Shown here: positions 17,305 through 24,070 of the stretch, one piece after another
Position numbering within the stretch: position 1 is the first letter of the stretch
How the letters are laid out: each line of letters starts with the position of its first letter
From: Actinobacillus succinogenes 130Z
Lineage (GTDB): Bacteria > Pseudomonadota > Gammaproteobacteria > Enterobacterales > Pasteurellaceae
DNA length: 64,000 nucleotides
Assembly: GCF_000017245.1 (NCBI RefSeq)
Contig: NC_009655.1
Location: 1,798,001 to 1,862,000 of the forward strand
Direction of reading: 5' to 3'
Notes under the pieces: generated by a model
Databases searched by the model: none
Told to the model about the DNA's origin: nothing
What the model saw: only the letters and a program-made list of their open reading frames with translations
Position numbers and translations under genes: made by a program

Positions 17305-18162
17305 ATGAAAAAACTCAACATCGCCAGCCAATCCGGCACAGTGCTGCACGGCGTACTGTTTTCGGCGGCAACACAGACAAAAACGGTGGTGATTGCTATC
17401 ACGGGTATTCACGGAAATTTTTATTCCAACCCGTTTTACTACAACATCGGCGAGACGCTAAGCGGCGCGGGCGTGGACTTTATTTACGCCCAAACCCGCA
17501 ATGCCTTCGGCAAAATGCAGCAAACCAACGCCTTGTCGGGCGAGCCTGAAACAATCGGTTCGTTCAATGAAGATTTTGCAAAAACCATTGAAGATTTAAC
17601 CGCTTACATTGACTTCGCCGAATGCCGGGGCTACGAAAACATCGTGCTGGCAGGACATTCGCTCGGGGCAAACAAGGTCATCTATTATTTAAGTGAAACG
17701 CACGACCGCCGCGTTAGCAAATTCCTGCTGCTCAGCCCTGCCAATGTTACGCATTTGACTAATTTTGTGAGCGGGCAAGAACGTGCTTACATCCGTCAGC
17801 AGGTGGCAAACGGCAACGGTCAAAACATGCTGCCGTTTGAATTGTTCGGCTGGCTGCCGGCCACCGCCGACACCGCCCATCAATGGCTGTACAGCCCGTT
17901 CTTGAATAATGTTCACGTCGAAGCCGACGGCGATTTTTCGCAAATCGAGCAAATCCGCCACTCGGGAGCATTGCTTATCGGCACGCTCGACCGCTTTACC
18001 TACGGCGACCCGAGCGGTTTTCTGCGCAATATCAACGACCATTTTCCAAGTGCGGCTGAAAACGAGCTGATTTTTATCGAAAACACAGGGCATACTTACC
18101 AGCAAAAAGAGCAGGAAGTTGCCGATAAAATTCGGGATCTTGTGGAAAAATGGGGGTTCTGA
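17305..18162 (+). CDS. Cytoplasmic alpha/beta hydrolase
   Basis: A 285-residue alpha/beta hydrolase without signal peptide. The nucleophile elbow is LAGHSLGANKVIYYL (Ser about 117). ITGIHGNFYSNPFYYNIG supplies the oxyanion region, LLIGTLDRFTYGDPS the acid and ENTGHTYQQKEQEV the His. The gene begins nine bases after the Old Yellow Enzyme stop, and its TGA overlaps the next ATG, so it is firmly in the operon. Confidence 0.85.
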   Translation: MKKLNIASQSGTVLHGVLFSAATQTKTVVIAITGIHGNFYSNPFYYNIGETLSGAGVDFIYAQTRNAFGKMQQTNALSGEPETIGSFNEDFAKTIEDLTAYIDFAECRGYENIVLAGHSLGANKVIYYLSETHDRRVSKFLLLSPANVTHLTNFVSGQERAYIRQQVANGNGQNMLPFELFGWLPATADTAHQWLYSPFLNNVHVEADGDFSQIEQIRHSGALLIGTLDRFTYGDPSGFLRNINDHFPSAAENELIFIENTGHTYQQKEQEVADKIRDLVEKWGF

Positions 18163-18506
18163 TGCCGTTTTTATTTTTAAAAACCAATGTGGCGATTTCT
18201 GATGAACAGGAAATTCACCTGAAAACTTCTCTCGACAAGACGATTGAGCTTGTACCAAACAAATCGGAAGCGGTGTTAATGATTGAACTGCAAGACCACG
18301 CCCGAATGTGGCTGCGTGGCGAGCAGCCGCCGATGGCACACATCAAACTCAGCCTGTTCGCCAATCCGCACCATTCGGGCTATCCCGAGCTGACGGCAGC
18401 AATGACGAACATTGTGGCGGAGATTTTAGCGATGCCGTCTGAAAATGTGTATGTACAATTTGACGACATTCAGGCGTGGGGCGTGAATGGATTTTATCTT
18501 GAATAG
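18162..18506 (+). CDS. Tautomerase / MIF-like protein
   Basis: A 114-residue protein of the tautomerase superfamily. Pro2 directly after the start Met (MPFLFLKTNVAISDEQE) is the catalytic base in this family, and the C-terminal VYVQFDDIQAWGVNGFYLE fits the MIF/cis-CaaD fold. The ATG overlaps the previous stop (TGATG). A DUS is read through as codons for MPSEN (18432-18443). The substrate is unknown; family members isomerise enols or hydrolyse unsaturated acids. Confidence 0.82.
   Translation: MPFLFLKTNVAISDEQEIHLKTSLDKTIELVPNKSEAVLMIELQDHARMWLRGEQPPMAHIKLSLFANPHHSGYPELTAAMTNIVAEILAMPSENVYVQFDDIQAWGVNGFYLE
18432..18443 (+). other. Neisserial DNA uptake sequence inside a coding region
   Basis: Exact ATGCCGTCTGAA within the tautomerase frame, encoding Met-Pro-Ser-Glu. 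Intragenic DUS copies are normal in Neisseria and unexpected in Pasteurellaceae. Confidence 0.9.
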
Positions 18507-18515
18507 GGGGCGAAA

Positions 18516-19226
18516 ATGCTCAAAATCACCACCTTTACCGATCCGATGATGGGCTTATCCTATGAAAGCGAGCCGTTTTTCCGCCAGTTGGAAACCCATT
18601 TCCCTAACCAAATTCACTTCGCTTATGTGATGGGTGGTTTGGTGCGGAACGTCGCCGACTGGCTGCTGCCCAACGAAACCCTGCCCGAATACAACGCCCG
18701 ACTAGCCAAAATCTACGAAGCGGAACAGGCGATTTCGGGCTTGCCGATTTCAATGCCGAAGCTCGACCTGTTCACGCCCGAACGCCCGTCTTCCCTGCCG
18801 TTGAACTTAGCATACAAAGCCGCCCGACTGACGGACATTGGCAAAGCGGACGCATTTTTATACCGCTTGCGATACGCCACCATCGTAGAAGTCCGCTCCA
18901 CCAACGATTTGACGGAAATTTTACGCGTGGCGCGAGCAGTCGGTATTGATGAAACCGCCTTTCTCCGCCATTTTCAAGACGGCTCGGCACAGGCAGCCTT
19001 AGAGCAAGATTTCGCCCTGAAAGCACAACTCGGCGTGCGTGGCTTACCCGCTTATCTGTTTGAATTTGAAGGAAAACAACGACTTATAAGCGGCGTACTG
19101 AACTTCGCCCGATTCGCCCGAATCATCGCCGAAATATCCGACGGCAAACTGCAACCGCAAGCCCCGAAATTTACACCGCAAGCAGTCGAAGATCTGCTGA
19201 AAAAACAGGGAAAATTGAATGGTTGA
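18516..19226 (+). CDS. DsbA/FrnE-like thioredoxin-fold protein without catalytic cysteines
   Basis: A 236-residue DsbA-family protein. TTFTDPMMGLSYESEP (6-21) sits where relatives have DPxCxWCY, so both active-site cysteines are replaced (Met12 and Ser15). GVRGLPAYLFEFEGKQRLISGV near 170-195 carries the cis-Pro loop. It has no signal peptide. It is the last gene of the Old Yellow Enzyme operon, nine bases after the tautomerase. A redox role through CxxC is excluded; it may act like the glutathione-dependent isomerases of the same fold. Confidence 0.75.
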   Translation: MLKITTFTDPMMGLSYESEPFFRQLETHFPNQIHFAYVMGGLVRNVADWLLPNETLPEYNARLAKIYEAEQAISGLPISMPKLDLFTPERPSSLPLNLAYKAARLTDIGKADAFLYRLRYATIVEVRSTNDLTEILRVARAVGIDETAFLRHFQDGSAQAALEQDFALKAQLGVRGLPAYLFEFEGKQRLISGVLNFARFARIIAEISDGKLQPQAPKFTPQAVEDLLKKQGKLNG

Positions 19227-19253
19227 ATGCTTGGTTTATAAGGACATCATTTG

Positions 19254-19325
19254 CGTAGGGTGGGCTTGCCAGCCCGCTGAAAACGACATCATATTTTAAT
19301 GGCGGGCTGGCAAGCCCACCCTACG
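19254..19325. repeat. 24-bp perfect inverted repeat (MITE-like hairpin)
   Basis: Arms of 24 bases (19254-19277 and 19302-19325, beginning CGTAGGGTGGGCTTGCC) flank a 24-base spacer. It lies in the 290-bp gap before the metallo-beta-lactamase gene. The GTGGGC...GCCCACCCTAC pattern belongs with shorter hairpins seen elsewhere in the window. Confidence 0.75.
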
Positions 19326-19345
19326 AGTTATGTTATTTGATAATT

Positions 19346-19377
19346 TTGCCGTCTGAAATTAATTTTTCAGACGGCAT
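19346..19377 (+). terminator. DUS hairpin terminator of the Old Yellow Enzyme operon
   Basis: TTGCCGTCTGAA (one mismatch to the DUS) and exact TTCAGACGGCAT form a stem followed by a TTTTTTCTTTTT tract. Confidence 0.85.
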
Positions 19378-19387
19378 TTTTTCTTTT

Positions 19388-19463
19388 TATCTTTTCCAAT
19401 CCGACAAAACTGATTTGCTTTTCTTTGGCTTTTTCAGAAAAAACAAATCTCTATAATGTACTC
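19388..19463 (+). promoter_or_regulatory. Shared promoter module, copy 2 (metallo-beta-lactamase gene)
   Basis: It aligns without gaps to the modules at 16035 and 20736. It has TTTTCCAA at 19392, CAAAACTGATTT next, GCTTTTTCAG identical to copy 1, and a good -10 TATAAT at 19452-19457 in the same register. Confidence 0.58.
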
Positions 19464-19516
19464 CATCGCACAGAGATGCAATACAATTATCAATTTAACT
19501 TATTGGAGATTTAACA

Positions 19517-20533
19517 ATGAAATCAATCAAATTAACTGCATTATCGGCAATTTTAGCTGCAACTTTATCCACTTCAGCATTAGCTCACGGAGACCATAAA
19601 GCGGCTTACACGCCGAAAGAAAACATCGTTGCACTGAAATTGGAGCAAGTTCCGGGCTACTACCGCATTATGGTGGGCGATTATGAAGTAACCGCACTTT
19701 ATGACGGCTATTTATCCATCGGTACGCCTGCCTATCAGGAGTTCACAAAATTAACCAAAGCACAGCTTGATGAACTGATTTCTAACCAGTTCCGCCCGAT
19801 TGTGAAAGAAGATGGCGGCGTGAATACCGCTGTGACAGGTTATTTGGTAAACACTGGCAAAAACTTGATTTTGCTTGATGCAGGCTCGGGGGACGTGTTT
19901 GACAACCGTGTCGGCAAATTGGCGGCGAGTATGAAAGCGGCTGGTTACGACCCGAAAGATGTGGATACCATTATCCCAACTCACTTGCACTTTGACCATT
20001 TCAGCGGCGTAACCCGCAACGGCAAAATGGCGTTTCCAAATGCGACTATTTATATCGCCAACGAAGAAAAAGCGTTTTGGTTTGACACCGCAATCAAAGA
20101 TATGCCTGAACACGTGCAAAAATATGCACAATGGACACGTGATGCCGTTGCACCTTATGCAGCGGCAAACCAAGTGAAATACTACAATTTAGGCGATGAA
20201 GTGATCCCAAGCGTGAAATCCGTACCAACTCAAGGACACACACCAGGACACGGCGGATTTGAAGTATCATCACAGGGCGAAACCCTTTTTGTATGGGGCG
20301 ATTTATTGCACAACCACGCCTTGCAGTTGCCAGAGCCTGAAGTAGCGGCAGAGTTTGACGTGGATTCAAAAGGCGCGAGAAACAGCCGTGTGGCAAAATT
20401 ACCTGAAATTGCCGAACGCAAATTATTGGTGGCCGGTGCACACTTGCCATTCCCAGGCTTCGGACACATCGTCAAAGCTGGCAAAGGTTTCTCTTGGATC
20501 CCGGTGGAATATACACCAATCGAGAAAAAATAA
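19517..20533 (+). CDS. Secreted metallo-beta-lactamase-fold hydrolase
   Basis: A 338-residue protein with a signal peptide (cut near ALA, residue 23) and the zinc motif THLHFDH (155-161). LLDAGSG precedes it; PTQGHTPGHGGFE and VWGDLLHNH supply further ligands. The overall plan matches MBL-fold lactonase-like proteins, not true beta-lactamases. It is likely periplasmic. It forms its own transcript from the shared promoter module. Confidence 0.85.
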   Translation: MKSIKLTALSAILAATLSTSALAHGDHKAAYTPKENIVALKLEQVPGYYRIMVGDYEVTALYDGYLSIGTPAYQEFTKLTKAQLDELISNQFRPIVKEDGGVNTAVTGYLVNTGKNLILLDAGSGDVFDNRVGKLAASMKAAGYDPKDVDTIIPTHLHFDHFSGVTRNGKMAFPNATIYIANEEKAFWFDTAIKDMPEHVQKYAQWTRDAVAPYAAANQVKYYNLGDEVIPSVKSVPTQGHTPGHGGFEVSSQGETLFVWGDLLHNHALQLPEPEVAAEFDVDSKGARNSRVAKLPEIAERKLLVAGAHLPFPGFGHIVKAGKGFSWIPVEYTPIEKK

Positions 20534-20624
20534 ACTGATTTTCATAATGCTCACTTGTGAGTAACTTTCCAAGCGGTCATTTTTTGCAAAAATTTTGCAG
20601 AATTTGACCGCTTTTTTGTTCTCT

Positions 20625-20737
20625 TATAGTGAATGAAAATAAAAATGAGACAAAGCGACGAGCCGAAGATAGAAGACAGTACAAGTAGTACAGCAAGGCG
20701 GGGCAACGCTGTACCATTGCAATTTTAATTCACTATA
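20625..20737. mobile_element. Correia-type repeat (CREE/NEMIS) of Neisseria
   Basis: A 113-bp element bounded by TATAGTGAAT (20625) and ATTCACTATA (ending 20737). Inside are GACAAAGCGACGAGCCGAAG, GACAGTACAAGTAGTACAGC and GCAAGGCGGGGCAACGC, all recognisable Correia element blocks. Correia elements are typical of neisserial genomes, insert at TA and can affect promoters. This copy ends at the first bases of the promoter module of the nitronate monooxygenase gene. The 308-bp gap 20534-20841 otherwise holds an Actinobacillus-like AAGCGGTC hairpin region near 20572-20613. Confidence 0.85.
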
Positions 20738-20811
20738 TATTTTCCAAATCAGCAAAACTGTTTTATTTTTCTTTATCTTTATCCGCAACAACAAACCGCT
20801 AAAATAGCCGC
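20736..20811 (+). promoter_or_regulatory. Shared promoter module, copy 3 (nitronate monooxygenase gene)
   Basis: 76 bp aligned without gaps to 16035-16110, with TATATTTTCC and TAAAATAGCCGC identical at both ends. The -10 is TAAAAT at 20800-20805. The Correia element abuts its left end, so nothing further upstream is conserved. Confidence 0.6.
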
Positions 20812-20841
20812 AAATTAACCCGTTATTGAAGGAATTGAAAA

Positions 20842-21819
20842 ATGAAAAACCGTATTTGTGAAATTTTAGGAATTGAAAAACCTGTGATTCAAGGGCCGAT
20901 GTCTTGGCTGACAGACGCGCGTTTGGTGGCGGCGGTCAGCAATGCGGGCGGTTTGGGAGTATTGGGACCGAATGCAGGTTTGCACCATGCGGAAAGCACG
21001 CCTGAAGGAGCGGCGGAAAAATTACGTGAAGAAATCCGCAAAACCAAAGCCTTGACCGATAAGCCGTTCGGCGTGAACGTGATTATCGATGGGGCGATGA
21101 GCGTCTGGACACCGCCGCAAGTGGAAGTCATCAAGCAAGAAAAAGTTGCCGTGGTGGTGTACACCGGCTATGGCGAAGGCGGTATTATCCCCGAGCTGTT
21201 TGCCGATTTAAAAGCCGCTGGCGTGAAAATCGTCTATCGTGACATCAACCCAACCCCTGAAAACACTCGCCGGGCGGAAGCCGCAGGGGCGGACGTGATT
21301 GTCGCCACAGGTTTTGATGAAGGTGGCACGTTGCCTGCAACCGTGATGGGGACGTTTTCCATCGTGCCATTGATTGCCGATGCGGCTCAAAACGTACCTG
21401 TGATGGCAGCCGGCGGCATAGCCGACCACCGCACCGCAAAAGCAGCGTTCGCTTTGGGTGCTGAAGGCGTGTTTGTCGGCTCGGCATTTTTAACCACGCT
21501 GGAAAGCCGTATGCACGAAGCCGCCAAAGCGAAAGTGGTCGCCGCCACGGGGCAGGATTTACTGCTGTTCCGTACTGTGCCGGACTACTACCGCTCGCTC
21601 TCCACACCACTAGCCGACAAGCTCGCCGCGATGGATAAAGCAGGGGCAGGCAAGGAAGAAATCAACGCCTTAATGGGTGGCTTGCGTGGAATGAAATTCG
21701 GTATGCTGGACGGCAATTTTGACGAAGGTTACATCTCGGTCGGCAATGGCATCGGCAGTATTCACGCTGTGAAATCCGTGGCAGATGTGGTGGAAGAATT
21801 GACGGGTTGGATTGAGTAA
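20842..21819 (+). CDS. Nitronate monooxygenase / 2-nitropropane dioxygenase family protein
   Basis: A 325-residue FMN TIM-barrel enzyme. PVIQGPMSWLTDARLVAAVSNAGGLG and the later VMAAGGIADHRTAKAAFALGAEGVFVGSAF are the family's FMN-phosphate signatures. The family oxidises nitronates; close relatives are FabK enoyl reductases, which cannot be excluded. It is monocistronic, read from the shared promoter module, and ends at a DUS hairpin. Confidence 0.88.
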   Translation: MKNRICEILGIEKPVIQGPMSWLTDARLVAAVSNAGGLGVLGPNAGLHHAESTPEGAAEKLREEIRKTKALTDKPFGVNVIIDGAMSVWTPPQVEVIKQEKVAVVVYTGYGEGGIIPELFADLKAAGVKIVYRDINPTPENTRRAEAAGADVIVATGFDEGGTLPATVMGTFSIVPLIADAAQNVPVMAAGGIADHRTAKAAFALGAEGVFVGSAFLTTLESRMHEAAKAKVVAATGQDLLLFRTVPDYYRSLSTPLADKLAAMDKAGAGKEEINALMGGLRGMKFGMLDGNFDEGYISVGNGIGSIHAVKSVADVVEELTGWIE

Positions 21820-21864
21820 TACGTAGAGCCTTATTGGTGGCAGATGCATGGTCTAATTAGCTAA

Positions 21865-21897
21865 ATGCCGTCTGAAAACTCAACTTTCAGACGGCAT
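21865..21897 (+). terminator. DUS hairpin terminator
   Basis: Exact ATGCCGTCTGAA (21865-21876) and exact inverted TTCAGACGGCAT (21886-21897) followed by TTTTCTTTG. This is the rightmost DUS in the window. An exact ACAAGCGGT follows at 21917-21925. Confidence 0.9.
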
Positions 21898-21962
21898 TTT
21901 CTTTGTATTTTCAATAACAAGCGGTAAAATTCTTGCTGAATTTTGCAAAAGAGAACAAGAAA

Positions 21963-22850
21963 ATGGACAGAATCCAAACCCTGCAAGTGTTTGCCCATGT
22001 GGTTGAAAGCGGCAGTTTTTCTAAAGCGGCGGATCAGCTGAATCTGCACGTTTCGGCGGTTTCCAAAGCGGTGAAATATTTGGAAAATCAGCTTGGTTCA
22101 AGACTGCTCAACCGCACCACTCGCAGCTTGAAACTGACTGCCGAAGGCGAAGCCTTTTATGAAAAAGCCCAATTTTTATTGGCGGAATTGGAAGAGACTT
22201 TTCAGGATTTATCGGGCGTAAGCCAGCAGGCGAAGGGCAAGTTACGCATTGAAATGCCGACCGCCATCGCTCCCTTTATGTTCGCCAAATTGCCTGAATT
22301 TCAACGCCAATATCCCGAAATCCAACTGGTTCTAACCGCCAATGACGGCGTGAGCAACCTGATTGATGACGGTTTGGACTGCACGCTCCGTTTGGGCGAA
22401 TTGGCGGACGCAAGCTATATCGCACGCCGTTTGACGGACGTGGCAATGCAAACCTGTGCCGCCCCGAGTTATGTCGCTGCACACGGCACGCCCGAAACCT
22501 TGGCGGACTTAGAGAGCCACCACATCGTACATTATGTTTCAGGCTCGCAACGCAAAGTGCTGCCGTGGCAATTTCGCAAAAAATCGGGCGAAACCGACCG
22601 CTTCAAAGCCGCCCACGCCACGCAGGTAAACGACTCCAACGCTTTGCTGTTCGCCGCACTTGCGGGGCTGGGCATCGTGCAAATGCCCGAACTGATGCTC
22701 CGCCCCTATCTTGCCAACGGCGAACTGGTGCCGGTTCTGACCGCACTTCAGTCCCCAACCCGACCGCTGTGGCTTATCTATCCGCAACGCCAGTTTATCC
22801 CGAAACGACTGGCGGTGTTTATTGAGTGGGTCGGGACGGTGTTTCAATAG
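21963..22850 (+). CDS. LysR family transcriptional regulator (CrgA-like)
   Basis: A 295-residue LysR regulator. The N-terminal winged helix is RIQTLQVFAHVVESGSFSKAADQLNLHVSAVSKAVKYLE. The effector domain contains GKLRIEMPTAIAPFMF and DCTLRLGELADASYIARRL, as in CrgA and related aldehyde/quinone-response regulators. The start at 21963 gives the canonical N-terminus. It lies next to araC at the right end of the detoxification block and is a candidate activator of the shared promoter module. Confidence 0.9.
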   Translation: MDRIQTLQVFAHVVESGSFSKAADQLNLHVSAVSKAVKYLENQLGSRLLNRTTRSLKLTAEGEAFYEKAQFLLAELEETFQDLSGVSQQAKGKLRIEMPTAIAPFMFAKLPEFQRQYPEIQLVLTANDGVSNLIDDGLDCTLRLGELADASYIARRLTDVAMQTCAAPSYVAAHGTPETLADLESHHIVHYVSGSQRKVLPWQFRKKSGETDRFKAAHATQVNDSNALLFAALAGLGIVQMPELMLRPYLANGELVPVLTALQSPTRPLWLIYPQRQFIPKRLAVFIEWVGTVFQ

Positions 22851-22865
22851 AGATTGATTTTGACC

Positions 22866-22912
22866 GGCAAGCGGTATATTATCCCTCCAAATACTTGCCT
22901 ATTTATCCAAAT
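22866..22912 (+). promoter_or_regulatory. Candidate AraC-family operator upstream of araC (autoregulation)
   Basis: The sequence CAAGCGGTATATTAT, then CTCCAAATACTTGCCTATTT and ATCCAAAT, repeats the 15957-16003 block with one base deleted. It ends five bases before the araC start and would cover the transcription start, which suits autorepression. Confidence 0.55.
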
Positions 22913-22916
22913 TATT

Positions 22917-23774
22917 ATGTTTAACGCACAAAATTTTGAACGCTTATTACAGGTTATCCCCCACAACCAAACCTTTCACTCCCCGGTTAAAGGATTGGTT
23001 ATCTCCCATTCCGACCACCCGTTTTCTTACGATGGCGTAATTCAAAAACCGAGCATTTGCATTGTGATTCGCGGCGAACGTGAAATTCAGCTGGGGGAGC
23101 AATGTTATTTGTTTGACAACCGACACTTTATGTTCTGCCCCGTAAATGTACCGATGTGCGGTAAAATCCGCAAAGCAACCCCAGAAAATCCGTCAGTGAT
23201 TATATCAATGAAAATCGATTTGCAGGCGGTGAATAAAATTCTGTTGGAACAGACCGCACTTTTTGCCAATTCCCCTGAAAATTCGACCGGTTTTGCTCAA
23301 TGGCATTTAGATGAAGAACTGGAAAACGCCTTCGAACGCCTGCTACTTTTGCACGAAAACCCAAATGACATTACCTTTCTTGCACCTTTAATTCAGCAGG
23401 AAATCTACTACCGACTGCTCACCGGCGAACAAAGCGGCAAGCTCAAACAAATGGTCAGTTTTGGTTCCAACACTCAAAAAATCGCCAAAGCCACCGAATA
23501 CCTGCAAGCCCATTACACTGAAAATGTCACGGTGGACAGCTTGGCGGAACTGTGCGGCATGTCGCTTTCCGGCTTTCACAGCCACTTCAAAAAATACACC
23601 ACGCTCTCGCCGCTGCAATACCAGAAATCCTTGCGCCTGATGGAAGCCAAACGCCTGATTGCGGAAGAAAACCTGCCCGTTTCCACCGCCGCCTACCAAG
23701 TCGGCTACGAAAGCCCCAGCCAGTTCAGCCGCGAATTTAAACGATATTTCGGAACGACACCAAGTGAGAAGTAA
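22917..23774 (+). CDS. AraC family transcriptional regulator (YqhC-like architecture)
   Basis: A 285-residue regulator. The N-terminal AraC_N-type domain (PSICIVIRGEREIQLGEQCYLFDNRHFMFC) is followed by two C-terminal helix-turn-helix motifs (VDSLAELCGMSLSGFHSHFKKYTT and VSTAAYQVGYESPSQFSREFKRYFG). This layout is that of YqhC, which in E. coli responds to aldehydes. The start at 22917 is chosen because the family begins there; an upstream ATG at 22854 would read through the operator. No clear Shine-Dalgarno precedes 22917. Likely partner sites are the four direct-repeat elements. Confidence 0.88.
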   Translation: MFNAQNFERLLQVIPHNQTFHSPVKGLVISHSDHPFSYDGVIQKPSICIVIRGEREIQLGEQCYLFDNRHFMFCPVNVPMCGKIRKATPENPSVIISMKIDLQAVNKILLEQTALFANSPENSTGFAQWHLDEELENAFERLLLLHENPNDITFLAPLIQQEIYYRLLTGEQSGKLKQMVSFGSNTQKIAKATEYLQAHYTENVTVDSLAELCGMSLSGFHSHFKKYTTLSPLQYQKSLRLMEAKRLIAEENLPVSTAAYQVGYESPSQFSREFKRYFGTTPSEK

Positions 23775-24070
23775 ATGAAGTAAATAAAGCAATACCGATT
23801 AAAAGAAGCTATTTCAGACAATGCTGAAACGGCTATCAGAAAAAACAGAGAAAAATCTGACCGCACTTTTGTGCAGGCTCACAACCTATGGGATTCGTCA
23901 TTATAAAAATTATTGAAATCTTCAACTTTTTTGATAAAGATCGTGTTTTTTCTTTGCGTAACAATTTATTTTAGTGCGCGAAACGTGTATTCTATAAAAA
24001 TCATGACTTTTAGTCGTTCGCTGGTTATTTAGTGAACTATTCCACTCAAACCCACAAGATAGGTTAATTT
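23775..24070 (+). promoter_or_regulatory. Gap between the accessory block and ackA
   Basis: No gene is seen in this 296-bp gap. It contains an exact Haemophilus-type uptake core (23860-23868). TTGATAAAGATCGT at 23931-23944 resembles an FNR site with one good half. The ackA promoter region follows. This is about where neisserial and Actinobacillus-type uptake sequences stop. Confidence 0.35.

Noticed and set aside
19517..20533. Beta-lactam resistance gene
   Set aside because: The fold is metallo-beta-lactamase but the motif context is that of broader MBL hydrolases such as lactonases, not true class B enzymes.
22854..22916. Longer AraC protein starting at 22854
   Set aside because: The added residues are unlike the family and would read through the direct-repeat operator; the family N-terminus begins at 22917.
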